A stretch of DNA of 31,184 bases from Sanchytrium tribonematis. Taxonomy: Eukaryota; Sanchytriomycota; Sanchytriomycetes; Sanchytriales; Sanchytriaceae. The DNA lies in the NCBI GenBank assembly GCA_018985235.1, contig JADGIG010000049.1, forward strand, positions 1 through 31,184. The letters run 5' to 3'. Positions 1-7,834 of this stretch are shown here, in pieces. Both the position numbers and the translations under genes were made by a program. Positions within the stretch are counted from its first letter, which is position 1. Each line of letters opens with the position of its first letter. The notes beneath the pieces were generated by a model. It was given only the letters and a program-made list of their open reading frames with translations, was not told where the DNA came from and made no database searches.

Positions 1-89
1 GAGTGGAAAAAGTAGCAAAAGCGGTCGGAATTCGAATTTTTCGAGCCCATTCCTTTGTTTCAAAAATTAAGCATTATACTAAAAGCAAT

Positions 90-1614
90 TTACTTTACAG
101 GTACTAAGGGTGCAACATTTTCATGCAACATATTGTGCTCTTTACCTTCAAATTGATTCAAATATCTTAAGCCTAAAGTTTTCCATACCTGCTCTACTTT
201 CGAAACTAATTCATCGATTCTTTCTTCTGTATGAAAAGGACTAGGTGTAATTCGCAATCGTTCAGTAGCAACTGGTACAGTAGGATGATTAATTGGTTGG
301 ACATAGATACTATATTTTTCCAACAGCATATTTGAAGCCTTCAAGGCATGTTTTGCAGAACCCACATACAATGGCACAATGTGGCTTGGATTTGGAATTA
401 CAGGAATACCAGCAGCAGCGAATTTTGATTTTGTTAATTGTGCATGCTTCTGTTGCAAATAACGTTCTTTCTGCGATTTTTTCAAGTAATTTACGGAGGC
501 TGTTGCAGCGCAGGCCACAGGAGGGGGTAAACTAGTTGTAAAAATAAATCCGGGTGCGTAAGATCTCACAAAATCAACACATCTAGCAGATGCCGCCAAA
601 TAACCTCCGACACATCCGTATGCCTTTCCTAGTGTTCCAGTAATCATATCAATTTGATCCATAAGATTCAAATACTCCGCAACACCGGCACCGGTTGCTC
701 CGTACATACCCACAGCTAAATAAGAATTAATTACCATGAACTTCATCTAGAAAAGTGAGCGCATTGTAACGCTTGGCCAAATCAAGAATTTCTTGGATTT
801 TTCCAACACTTCCACACATACTGTATATAGACTCAAATGCAATTATTTTTGGAGCTGAAAGAGGAACAGATTGTAATAATTCTTCCAAATGAGACATGTC
901 ATTGTGTTTAAAAATCTTTTTATGCGCTCTTGAGTATCTGATACCATGAATCATAGAAGCGTGGTTCAAAGAGTCACTAAAATAGTAACACTCCGGAAGA
1001 GAGGAACCGATTGTAGATAAAATTGCATCGTTGGCTACATAACAAGAAGTAAATACAAGCGCAGATTCCTTCTTGTGCAAATCTGCCAAACTGTTTTCTA
1101 GTTCAACATGCAACCTGCTTGTACCTGAAATATTTCGCGTTCCTCCTGCACCAGTGCCATATTTTTTGGTTGCGTCAATCATGGCGTTTGTGGTTATAGG
1201 ATGACGTGACATTCCAAGATAATCATTTGCACACCAAACAGTGATTTCATCTCTTTTGTTATATTTGATCAATTCAGCTCTAGGGAAATTATCAGCTAGA
1301 CGAGTAATTGTATTAAAATAACGATAAGAATTGTCATTTTTCTTTTCTTGTAATTTACCGTCATAAAAACTCTCATAATCAAATTTCATCCATTCAGAGG
1401 CGGGACATTCATTAGGAGGTACACCTTTTGATGATTTTAACTGTCCTTCTGATGGATGACCCACTGAGGAATTATCTTTTTGTGTTTTTGTTTGAGTTCT
1501 AATAAATCTTTTTGCTACAGGACATGCACCAACAAAAGAGTGAAGAAGTCCGGATCTTTGGCTAATATATTTCAATTCCTTTTTACAAACATTTGTTAAA
1601 AATGGGCAAGACAT
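90..1614 (-). CDS. ALAS (HEM1): 5-aminolevulinate synthase (ALAS), two exons
   Basis: Condenses glycine with succinyl-CoA to 5-aminolevulinate, the first step of haem synthesis in the mitochondrial matrix; PLP enzyme. The coding sequence is 1614-735 joined to 715-90 after removal of a 19-nt intron at 716-734, giving 501 aa. Splicing restores the LDEVHAVGMYG motif, which is otherwise broken by a stop. Visible family blocks are [24 protein letters not shown] and GTLGKAYG, whose Lys (about residue 324) binds PLP. The N-terminus is basic, as expected of a mitochondrial presequence. It carries three Cys-Pro pairs at residues 3-4, 31-32 and 70-71, which look like haem regulatory motifs. The start is the first ATG of the open frame. 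Length and motifs fit the eukaryotic/alpha-proteobacterial ALAS; I am very sure of the family. Confidence 0.96.
716..734 (-). other. 19-nt spliceosomal intron in ALAS
   Basis: On the coding strand it reads GTAATTAATTCTTATTTAG. It splits an Ala codon directly after the conserved LDEVH. If retained, a TAA inside the intron ends translation after two extra residues. Its removal joins two halves of one highly conserved PLP-enzyme motif. Confidence 0.93.
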
Positions 1615-1739
1615 TGAGATGATTGAAACGTGTTTCTCCGAGGCTTATTAGAAAACTCTGAAATTTATCACATGAATAGCCATCAGACAATGCAATTCGC
1701 CAAAAATCAATGAACCAGATTTAAATGATGTATTGTAAT

Positions 1740-2174
1740 CTAAATTGGTTTTATTTTAAAATGCAAACTCATAATGCTTAAAACTAAAGATTTCAAGTCT
1801 TGTACCAGATAGTAGTATATCCTCAGTCCTTCTGGATCTTTTGAGGCATTGACTTCATTCAAAGAGCCTATCTTTGATGTTCTACCTTTCCAAGTATCTT
1901 CGCCTAGTTTTATTACTAATTCCATTTTGCCAATTTTGTCTGGAGACGGCCACAATTTTTCATCTTCTCGAGTTATCTCAGCATCTTCTATGATACGTAA
2001 AAACTCTGAAAGCGTTAGTTTGGACAATGCTACTTGCTTTTTGATGACTTGGTCATTTTTATAATTAGAGTTATTAGAATATTTAAGAATACCATCCTTT
2101 ATGGAAAATTGAAAATACTCGTGGCCAAATTCACCTTTATGTCCCGAATAAAATTGCAAATAAAAATCTGACAT
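1740..2174 (-). CDS. MAGOH: MAGOH / mago nashi, exon junction complex core subunit
   Basis: With Y14 (RBM8A), MAGOH clamps eIF4A3 onto spliced mRNA upstream of exon junctions and so affects export and nonsense-mediated decay. The 144-aa protein matches the family end to end. It begins [18 protein letters not shown], has the NNSNYKND block, [11 protein letters not shown] in the centre, [10 protein letters not shown], and ends [17 protein letters not shown]...LHFKIKPI. No insertion or missing part is seen and no intron is needed. Its ATG faces that of the SPEF1 gene with only 29 bp between, so the two must share a very short bidirectional promoter. An EJC component fits a genome that still splices, in which every supported intron shifts the frame if retained. 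Confidence 0.97.
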   Translation of the reverse strand: MSDFYLQFYSGHKGEFGHEYFQFSIKDGILKYSNNSNYKNDQVIKKQVALSKLTLSEFLRIIEDAEITREDEKLWPSPDKIGKMELVIKLGEDTWKGRTSKIGSLNEVNASKDPEGLRIYYYLVQDLKSLVLSIMSLHFKIKPI

Positions 2175-2203
2175 TGACTTTCTCAGAAAGTTTCAAAAAA
2201 TAT

Positions 2204-2713
2204 ATGATATCTGAACCACAAATTCAAGAGATGCTTTTATGGATTGATAAGATTCCTTTATCTAGGCCAAAGAAAAACTTCAGCAGAGATTTTAGCGATG
2301 GAATGCTTGCTGCTGAAGTTTTAAAATACTATTATCCCAAAGTTGTGGACCTCCATAATTATCCATCCACATCAAGTGTGCAACAAAAACTTGAAAATTG
2401 GAGGATTTTAAACAATAAGGTTTTGAAAAAATTGGGTATAAAGGTGACTGACAATCAAATACAATCAGTTGCGTCTTGTAGTTTAAATGCAGCAGAAGAG
2501 GTAATGGTGTTGATAATGCAAAAAATCAATACAAACAGCCCAAGCCACAGCAACTCTTTTAAAGGTGAACCAATTGAAGAACTGGCTTCAATGACGAAGA
2601 TCCCAAACTATGAAGAAACCATTCAAATGCTTCAAACTAAGATAGAAAAACTGGAAACGTTGATCGCATTAAAAGACAGGAAAATTGAGCAATTGCGGGG
2701 TTCAAATAAATAA
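2204..2713 (+). CDS. SPEF1: SPEF1/CLAMP, calponin-homology-like flagellar microtubule protein
   Basis: SPEF1 binds and bundles microtubules and belongs to the central apparatus of motile cilia and flagella. The 169-aa product opens with the CH-like domain: LLWIDKIPLSRPKKNFSRDF (residues about 11-30), then SDGMLAAEV, YYPKVVDLHNY, QQKLENWRILNNKVLKKLG. It closes with a short coiled coil (TIQMLQTKIEKLETLIALKDRKIEQL) typical of the family C-terminus. The frame is open upstream to 2174, but the first ATG is at 2204 and fits the usual short N-terminus. An AATAAA at 2705-2710 immediately precedes the stop codon. Its presence implies a flagellated life stage. Confidence 0.93.
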   Translation: MISEPQIQEMLLWIDKIPLSRPKKNFSRDFSDGMLAAEVLKYYYPKVVDLHNYPSTSSVQQKLENWRILNNKVLKKLGIKVTDNQIQSVASCSLNAAEEVMVLIMQKINTNSPSHSNSFKGEPIEELASMTKIPNYEETIQMLQTKIEKLETLIALKDRKIEQLRGSNK

Positions 2714-2728
2714 CAGATCGTTTATTCT

Positions 2729-3011
2729 TTATTGTCCGCCAACTTGCATACTAAATAAGTTAAAATTACGGCATAGCATCAATAACGTCATCTTCACCCA
2801 TTCCCAACGAATCTGGAGAATCATCATCCCGAATTTGAACACCATCATATGTAAATTTGAATCCACCTTTGTCAATACCGTTTTTTTCAGCCCATGCTTT
2901 CAAGATTTTTGCGAAAGGTGTTGTTTTCTTAACCTTGAAAGTGAGTTCTCCATGACCATTCGAATTGACTTTGATATTGATAGTATTATTCTCGCCAGCA
3001 TTAGTGTCCAT
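2729..3011 (-). CDS. SMT3: SUMO (Smt3-like) precursor, two exons
   Basis: Small ubiquitin-like modifier, conjugated to lysines after maturation by a Ulp/SENP protease. Exons are 3011-2770 and 2750-2729, joined across a 19-nt intron, giving 87 aa. The beta-grasp fold is recognisable: INIKVNSNGHGELTFKVKK, then TPFAKILKAWAEKNGI, FTYDGVQIRDDDSPDSLGM, EDDVIDAMP. The second exon encodes only the last residues, MQVGGQ: the Gly-Gly at 85-86 plus a single Gln to be clipped off. Unspliced, the frame stops at the intron before the diglycine. The start is the first ATG, at 3011. The stop codon lies inside an AATAAA and is 15 bp from the SPEF1 stop on the other strand. Confidence 0.93.
2751..2769 (-). other. 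19-nt intron in SUMO, just before the diglycine exon
   Basis: Coding-strand sequence is GTAATTTTAACTTATTTAG. It interrupts a proline codon (CC|T). Removal adds the residues MQVGGQ and a stop. If retained, the second to fourth intron bases supply an immediate TAA. The recovered C-terminal diglycine is the feature that defines the family, which is strong support for the intron. Confidence 0.92.
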
Positions 3012-3052
3012 TCTCAAAAGTTTGTTTCAATTGTATCCCTGGAATGCCATGT

Positions 3053-3069
3053 CATTAATTTAATTAATG
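3053..3069. repeat. 8-bp inverted repeat upstream of SUMO and tRNA-Pro
   Basis: CATTAATT and AATTAATG are perfect inverted arms around a single central T. A TATA-like run (TATATTTATATAAAA) follows at 3071-3085. It lies about 40 bp upstream of the SUMO start and about 33 bp upstream of the tRNA, so it could be a binding site for either gene. In AT-rich DNA such a palindrome can also arise by chance. Confidence 0.35.
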
Positions 3070-3101
3070 GTATATTTATATAAAAATTGCTTCAAACGCA
3101 T

Positions 3102-3172
3102 GGGACTTTGGTGTAGTGGTATCATTCATGCTTTGGGTGCATGCGACATCGGTTCGATTCCGGTAAGTCCCC
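3102..3172 (+). tRNA. tRNA-Pro(UGG): tRNA-Pro (anticodon UGG), no intron
   Basis: The acceptor stem GGGACTT pairs with AAGTCCC (3165-3171), followed by discriminator C at 3172. The anticodon loop is TTTGGGT (3132-3138), with anticodon TGG at 3134-3136, closed by CATGC/GCATG. The T arm is ATCGG-TTCGATT-CCGGT and contains the B-box core GGTTCGATTCC. The D arm carries the A-box TGGTGTAGTGG. CCA is not encoded, as expected in eukaryotes. Confidence 0.95.
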
Positions 3173-3175
3173 TTC

Positions 3176-3180
3176 TTTTT
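3176..3180 (+). terminator. RNA polymerase III terminator of tRNA-Pro
   Basis: A run of five T residues starts four bases after the tRNA's last base and sits in a pyrimidine-rich stretch. This is the standard Pol III stop signal. Confidence 0.8.
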
Positions 3181-3262
3181 CTCTTGTTCTCAATTTTAAT
3201 GTCAGCAATTTCGCATTTTAATATTAAAGCTTATTAAGATTGTGACAGATTGTAAAAAGTAT

Positions 3263-3565
3263 TTATTTTTCTCTCAAAAATTGCTCCAGGTCAGATGCAA
3301 TTTTAAACAAAGGTTCTGCATCTTGACGAATCTTTTGTATCGCATACTCGATATTCCCTATTGGGGTCAGTGGAATTCCCTCAAAAGATTTTATTATTTT
3401 TATCCTGTGACCGACAATTGTTATGCCCATCTCTTTCAAGTCTTGGTGATTCAGAAGTTTGTAGTTACGATCATCTATTCCATACTCAAGAAATGCCCGT
3501 AGATATCTCGTCAAGTTTACGCTTTCCAAAGCTTCCTCCAATAAAACTTGTTTCATTTTAATCAT
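3263..3565 (-). CDS. Small SAM-domain protein
   Basis: A 100-aa protein that is mostly one sterile alpha motif (SAM) domain, a helical bundle used for protein or RNA contacts. The domain runs from LEEALESVNLTRYLRAFLEY through NYKLLNHQDLKEMGI to GHRIKIIKSFEGI (about residues 7-66). A short helical tail follows, rich in charged residues. SAM domains occur in many scaffold and kinase-pathway proteins, so the specific role is unknown. Two start codons are possible. ATG 3565-3563 overlaps the start codon of the divergent neighbour in a shared CATG; ATG 3556-3554 (MKQVLLEEAL) removes three residues and the overlap. Confidence 0.75.
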   Translation of the reverse strand: MIKMKQVLLEEALESVNLTRYLRAFLEYGIDDRNYKLLNHQDLKEMGITIVGHRIKIIKSFEGIPLTPIGNIEYAIQKIRQDAEPLFKIASDLEQFLREK

Positions 3566-4619
3566 GGTAGAAGATGATTTTTTTGATGATGATTTCCAAA
3601 TGTCAGAGAAGCTGTTAGAAGATATCAAACGAGCGAGATTGGCTGCTAAAAAAATTGCAGAAGAGGATGACTACGCAGCCTGGCACAATATCAAGACTGA
3701 AAATTCAAAATCGCAAACTTTTGGATGCGAATCGGCATTCATTCCCGTTTTGGACAAAATTCCCTTCAGATTAGAAACAAATGTTGGAAAAGAATGCCGG
3801 AATGAAATTGTGCAATCTAGAGCTACACTACAATCAATTGCAATTCTGGCAACTAATGAGATAGAACTTTTACTATTAATTAATGAACATTCTGAAGATT
3901 CAGACTCTGAATTTTGTCTTAATGTTTTGGAAAAACTCTTTGCAACTGAAGGTCGCCAGGATTTACTTTTGGGGTACAAAAAACGAGTGGTTGGAACAGT
4001 CAAAGCAAAAGACAAGCACGGCGTTTTATGTCGCATTTTGATTGACAATGCAGTTTCGCATCAATTAATTAGCGATAGCCATATGTTTCCCCAGTTGATT
4101 CTAATGTATTGCACCCAGAATATAGACAATCTGAATTCTAATTATATTTACATATTGCATTTGATTCTCAAGAACGAAATATTTGACAATATAGTACAAT
4201 GTATATTCAAGCAAAATTTAGATGTTATTTGGATTCATTTCGCTATTTCTTTAGAATTAAAGTCAATTTTTGTTGACCAAGCCATTGAAAACCACCCATT
4301 GGAATTGACAGATTGTATAAAGTCAAAAATGAACAGTAAAGAATTTGGAGATTCTTTCAAAATGTTTGTTAATAATTTTGGCAAAAGAATGATCCCCCAA
4401 TTAGCAATTCTCAAAATACCCATTTTTTCTTGGTTTACTAGCAAAAAATATATCTACTTGAGTGAAACATTAAAAAACTTGAGAGATTTAGGATATAAAT
4501 ATGGCGGTTCGGAGCTTTTGCTTGATCTCTTTGAGGACGATACTTCGATATTATATTTTGTTGAGATTTTTAAAGAAACAGAAGTGGGTCAGGACCCTCT
4601 TTGTTTTATGGGACTTTAA
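3564..4619 (+). CDS. Hypothetical alpha-helical protein, acidic N-terminus
   Basis: I do not recognise this 351-aa protein. The first 15 residues are strongly acidic (VEDDFFDDDF). A charged helix follows, then a mainly helical body rich in Leu, Ile and Phe with no membrane segment. Repeated runs such as IYILHLILKNEIFDNIVQCIF suggest a solenoid or armadillo-like fold, but no repeat unit can be defined by eye. Codon use and reading-frame length match neighbouring real genes. It starts from the same CATG as the SAM gene on the opposite strand, so the pair shares essentially no promoter space. The function is unknown. Confidence 0.8.
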   Translation: MVEDDFFDDDFQMSEKLLEDIKRARLAAKKIAEEDDYAAWHNIKTENSKSQTFGCESAFIPVLDKIPFRLETNVGKECRNEIVQSRATLQSIAILATNEIELLLLINEHSEDSDSEFCLNVLEKLFATEGRQDLLLGYKKRVVGTVKAKDKHGVLCRILIDNAVSHQLISDSHMFPQLILMYCTQNIDNLNSNYIYILHLILKNEIFDNIVQCIFKQNLDVIWIHFAISLELKSIFVDQAIENHPLELTDCIKSKMNSKEFGDSFKMFVNNFGKRMIPQLAILKIPIFSWFTSKKYIYLSETLKNLRDLGYKYGGSELLLDLFEDDTSILYFVEIFKETEVGQDPLCFMGL

Positions 4620-4711
4620 TTTATTTTTTTTATTTTGACAATAAATTCAGGGTTCATAACTTTTTCACCATTGACAATTTCAAGCACAATTTGCATTGTT
4701 TCAGAAATTTG

Positions 4712-5806
4712 ATGAATATTAAAACATGGCAATTCTACAGAGCTCCCACAAAAAACCCTGTAAAAAAACACAGGGATACATGGATGGTATTTGACAAGCA
4801 GCAGGATGCATTAGAATATTATTACAAATCATCTCAGAACGTTCATGTATTTTCGAGGGAACAATCACAGTCGGGAAAAAGACAATTCATAGTTGATACA
4901 ATCGAAAATTTTTACCAAACTTATATTGAATTAGATGAAAAGCATTTTTACGAGCTGATTCCAATTGCTTCGCCATGTCATTTGTATTTTGATCTTGAAT
5001 TTTATACAAAATACAACATGGAATTAAACGGAAACGAACTTCTTGAACTCTTTATACAACAACTCAAACTTTTTATAAACCTCCAAATTCACCGTGAAGT
5101 GAAAGACATTGTTGTTCTTGATTCAAGCCGGGATGAGAAATATTCAAAGCATTTATTGATACATCTTGAAAATGCGATTTTTAAGTCTAATTGGGACTGT
5201 CTGAATCTAGTCAACAATTTCCTTAGTGATTGCGAATTAGTCGGAAAATCCTTCAAGGTGAATATTGAAAATGATGTTAGCAACTTTTGTGATTTATCAG
5301 TTTATTCCAAAAACCGCCAGTTCAGATTATTTCTATCTTCCAAATTTGGAGGCAACACTATTCTGAGTATAGATAATGAAGCATTAAGCGTAGAGACATT
5401 CAAAAAAACCCTAATCACATACTGCCCTTCTCGAATTTACAACGATATCATCGAAATACAGCCAAAATACCTTTCCATTCCCAAACGTAAAATTTTAAAA
5501 TCTGATAACAATTTCGATTTTGAAGAAGGATCTTCTTGTGCCTCCTTAGATACTTATATGAGAAGCAAATTACCTGGAACAATCAACAAAATTTTGAGAA
5601 AACCAAATTCAATAATATTCTCTATTGTCGGAAATAGATTTTGTGAAAGAATTGGAAGGGAGCACAAGAGCAACGGCGTGTATTATGTGGTCAACGTTAA
5701 AAACGGCAATTACTATCAGGCTTGTCATGATCCAGATTGTAGAGGATTTGTTGGAAAGCCCCACGAACTACCTACTGAGATATATTTTGATTTATTTGAA
5801 GTTTAG
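4712..5806 (+). CDS. PRIMPOL: PrimPol, archaeo-eukaryotic primase-polymerase
   Basis: A DNA primase/translesion polymerase that re-primes stalled replication forks in the nucleus or mitochondria. All AEP motifs are visible: motif I FDLEF with Asp94 and Glu96; motif II KYSKH with Ser145 and His147; motif III, Asp194 in CDLSVYSKNRQFRL. The C-terminal zinc knuckle matches the PrimPol type: Cys311 and His318 in CERIGREHKSN, Cys338 and Cys343 in CHDPDC. The protein (364 aa) stops soon after the knuckle and has no obvious RPA-binding tail such as animal PrimPol carries. The frame is open further upstream, but the ATG at 4712 (MNIKTWQFYR) gives the family-like start. Its end overlaps the next gene on the opposite strand by 4 bp. 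Confidence 0.94.
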   Translation: MNIKTWQFYRAPTKNPVKKHRDTWMVFDKQQDALEYYYKSSQNVHVFSREQSQSGKRQFIVDTIENFYQTYIELDEKHFYELIPIASPCHLYFDLEFYTKYNMELNGNELLELFIQQLKLFINLQIHREVKDIVVLDSSRDEKYSKHLLIHLENAIFKSNWDCLNLVNNFLSDCELVGKSFKVNIENDVSNFCDLSVYSKNRQFRLFLSSKFGGNTILSIDNEALSVETFKKTLITYCPSRIYNDIIEIQPKYLSIPKRKILKSDNNFDFEEGSSCASLDTYMRSKLPGTINKILRKPNSIIFSIVGNRFCERIGREHKSNGVYYVVNVKNGNYYQACHDPDCRGFVGKPHELPTEIYFDLFEV

Positions 5807-6177
5807 ACGCTCTGTCCACCACAGCAGAACTGGAAATAAATGTCTTCGAATTCTTTTCTACTTAGACCATATCTCGATTTTTTGGTTTCGTAATAAGAAG
5901 CAAAATCTTTCCAACTCTTTGTTAAAGGCACTTGACCAAATAAAAAATATCGATTCATAATGACATTAAGATAGGACTGCCTGGGAAGCAATATTTTGTA
6001 GTCCCTGGTCATTAAGCAGCCATCTTTTACAGTGTATTGAGAGACAAGCCTTTTTAGCCTTTTCTTGGAATTTGCATTTGATTCACCATAAAATGTAATA
6101 GAAATTTCATCATTTATATATGACATGCCTTTTATTAAATCTATCAAAGACGAGTATTGTGAAAATGAAAATGTCAT
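5803..6177 (-). CDS. Hypothetical 124-aa protein, faint integrase zinc-domain resemblance
   Basis: The family is not recognised with confidence. The stretch KRLKRLVSQYTVKDGCLMTR followed by DYKILLP, and later YGLSRKEFEDIYFQFC, resembles the layout of the H2C2 zinc-binding domain found before retroelement integrases. However, the two histidines expected there are missing, so it could be a decayed or repurposed copy, or a chance likeness. The first ATG in the frame is at 6177. The gene begins 8 bp after the stop of the methyltransferase upstream on the same strand, and ends overlapping the PrimPol stop. It is open for its whole length despite this crowding, which argues for a real gene. Confidence 0.6.
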   Translation of the reverse strand: MTFSFSQYSSLIDLIKGMSYINDEISITFYGESNANSKKRLKRLVSQYTVKDGCLMTRDYKILLPRQSYLNVIMNRYFLFGQVPLTKSWKDFASYYETKKSRYGLSRKEFEDIYFQFCCGGQSV

Positions 6178-6185
6178 ATACCGTT

Positions 6186-7085
6186 TCAAATATTTTTGAG
6201 AACCACAACAAACATGCCATTATATCCTAAATTGGAATTTTCGATTCGGACTCCAATTTTATAGGAAGCGTTACATATATCACAGTATTTTTCAGTGGGT
6301 TTAAGATTCAAGTCGCCCCAGAAGCTTGGAATTTCTAATTCTGCGTTTGGAAAGCTTTTCAAGACCTCTGATACAACACACTCATTTTCATGTACAGACA
6401 GAGAACAAGTAGAGTACGCCACAATTCCGTTTTTAATGGTATGCCGAAATCCATTTTTAAGCAAATTAATTTGAAGCCTAAATAAATTATCGTAAGTGCT
6501 TCTACCGATTCCTTTTGGTATATGACGCGTCTTTCCGTTTATCGAGCATTCGGCATCTATTAGAACCCTATCAAACGTAGTCTCTGCAGATCTATTGAAC
6601 AACTTGGGAGAATGTAAAGTCAGTTTCCTATTGTATTTTGTACCCTCTTGATATATACAAGGCCGACTAATTTCATTCGTCTGCGCATCACCCACGAGAA
6701 GTTGCACTTTATCCAAATGATTGTACTTTCGAAGCAACATTTTTGCAACACCTAATCTATCTTTTCTAATATCCATCCCCACAATTTTGCAGTTCGGGAG
6801 CAGGTCGCACATATATAAAATTTTGGCTCCCGGTGCGCAACAAAGCTCAAGTATACAAAGCTTCTCGTTTTCCATCACATTTGAAAGTAGCGATTTTACC
6901 ACTATACACGAACTATAATCTATTCCATAGAGATTTCCCTTTTTGTATTCTTTAAGAGTAGATATTTGCAAAAAAGTCTTACATATTAGTTTGTCTACTA
7001 TTTCGTATTCAAATTTATCGTATTTTGCACAAATTCCCTCACAGCAATTGCATGGTTTGAAACGAAAAAAGGACTCTGATTTCAT
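6186..7085 (-). CDS. NOL1/NOP2/Sun-family RNA cytosine-5 methyltransferase
   Basis: Transfers a methyl group from SAM to C5 of cytosine in RNA. The Rossmann core begins at CILELCCAPGAK (about residues 77-88, SAM-binding motif I) and VGMDIRKDRL (motif II). Motif IV is LIDAECS with Cys180, and motif VI is YSTCS with Cys227; these are the two cysteines used by this family for catalysis and release. Motif IV is DAEC rather than the commoner DAPC or DPSC. The ending GYNGMFVVVLKN is the usual last strand. At 299 aa it is a minimal enzyme, with no PUA or other RNA domain. A cysteine-rich N-terminal patch (CNCCEGIC) is unusual. Substrate, tRNA or rRNA, cannot be decided here. Confidence 0.88.
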   Translation of the reverse strand: MKSESFFRFKPCNCCEGICAKYDKFEYEIVDKLICKTFLQISTLKEYKKGNLYGIDYSSCIVVKSLLSNVMENEKLCILELCCAPGAKILYMCDLLPNCKIVGMDIRKDRLGVAKMLLRKYNHLDKVQLLVGDAQTNEISRPCIYQEGTKYNRKLTLHSPKLFNRSAETTFDRVLIDAECSINGKTRHIPKGIGRSTYDNLFRLQINLLKNGFRHTIKNGIVAYSTCSLSVHENECVVSEVLKSFPNAELEIPSFWGDLNLKPTEKYCDICNASYKIGVRIENSNLGYNGMFVVVLKNI

Positions 7086-7124
7086 GTGTACATCCCTAAA
7101 TTTAAAGATTCAAATAGCATTTAT

Positions 7125-7694
7125 TTATCTTTTCCTACCTCTTTCTCTGACAAGATCTATTCTTTTATCTAAATTTTGTTTAGCAACCTCTTTATAGCCG
7201 TCGTAAAATATTTCAAAAAACTGGTCATCATTTAGAACTTTCTCAAATGCGACTAGATCCACAGCTAAATCTTCAATTGTCTTAGAAGAAAATGCAAGCC
7301 CGAAATCAATTAAAAATGGTATATTGCCTTGTACAATAATATTCATTGGTGATAAGTCACCATGAATGATTCCATTGTTATGAAGTTTGGCAACGCACCT
7401 CCCAATATCTCGACCAATACTTAATAATTGTATTTCTTCTCGTTGCAATTCTAGAAGAGTTTTTCCACTTAAATATTCCATGTATATTGTATCTTTTTCG
7501 ACATAAAATACAGCTGGAACATTTAATCCCAATAATTTCGCCTTACACAATAACTTAGCCTCTGTTGATGTTCGCTGTAGAACTAGAACTTTATTAAGTT
7601 CCGGTATCCTATATGACTTGTGTATTCTCTTCTTCTCAATGCAATCATAATTAGCCCACTTAATTTTTGAAATTATTGATTCAGAGCTTAACAT
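7125..7694 (-). CDS. BUD32: Bud32/PRPK, KEOPS complex kinase-like ATPase
   Basis: Subunit of KEOPS/EKC, which makes the t6A modification at tRNA position 37 with Kae1; an atypical small kinase. The 189-aa length is that of the family. Visible motifs are EAKLL (helix C Glu), IYMEYLSGKTL (hinge), HGDLSPMNIIV with catalytic Asp113, LIDFGLAF with metal-binding Asp130, and EDLAVDLVAFEKV. The C-terminus, VRERGRKR, has the basic tail typical of Bud32. It lies 39 bp upstream of the methyltransferase gene on the same strand and 140 bp downstream of the queuosine salvage gene. Confidence 0.95.
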   Translation of the reverse strand: MLSSESIISKIKWANYDCIEKKRIHKSYRIPELNKVLVLQRTSTEAKLLCKAKLLGLNVPAVFYVEKDTIYMEYLSGKTLLELQREEIQLLSIGRDIGRCVAKLHNNGIIHGDLSPMNIIVQGNIPFLIDFGLAFSSKTIEDLAVDLVAFEKVLNDDQFFEIFYDGYKEVAKQNLDKRIDLVRERGRKR

Positions 7695-7834
7695 TTAAAA
7701 AATATTTCCCCTCTCAACAAAGAAAGCTCCTTTTGGGGCCTTTGTTTTCTTTGAAAATGAAGAACGGCTCTTTGTGAGAACAACTGTACATATAACAAGC
7801 ATTTATTGAAATCTTTGGTGATTGTACAAACATA

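Noticed and set aside
1-107. Open frame 3-107 (plus) entering from the left edge, possibly the end of a neighbouring gene
   Set aside because: Only 34 codons, without a recognisable motif; another frame (2-70) is equally open, and the first would overlap the ALAS 3' end. It cannot be decided without the sequence to the left.
293-535. Numerous antisense frames over real genes, for example the 80-codon plus-strand frame inside ALAS
   Set aside because: They mirror conserved coding sequence on the other strand and show no family signature.
716-734. Reading the breaks in ALAS, SUMO, ATG7, MARK, OAT, YME1 and PheRS as frameshift mutations, pseudogenes or programmed frameshifts
   Set aside because: All seven breaks are resolved by removing a GT...TAG segment of exactly 19 or 20 nt that restores conserved residues; random damage or sequencing errors would not do so.
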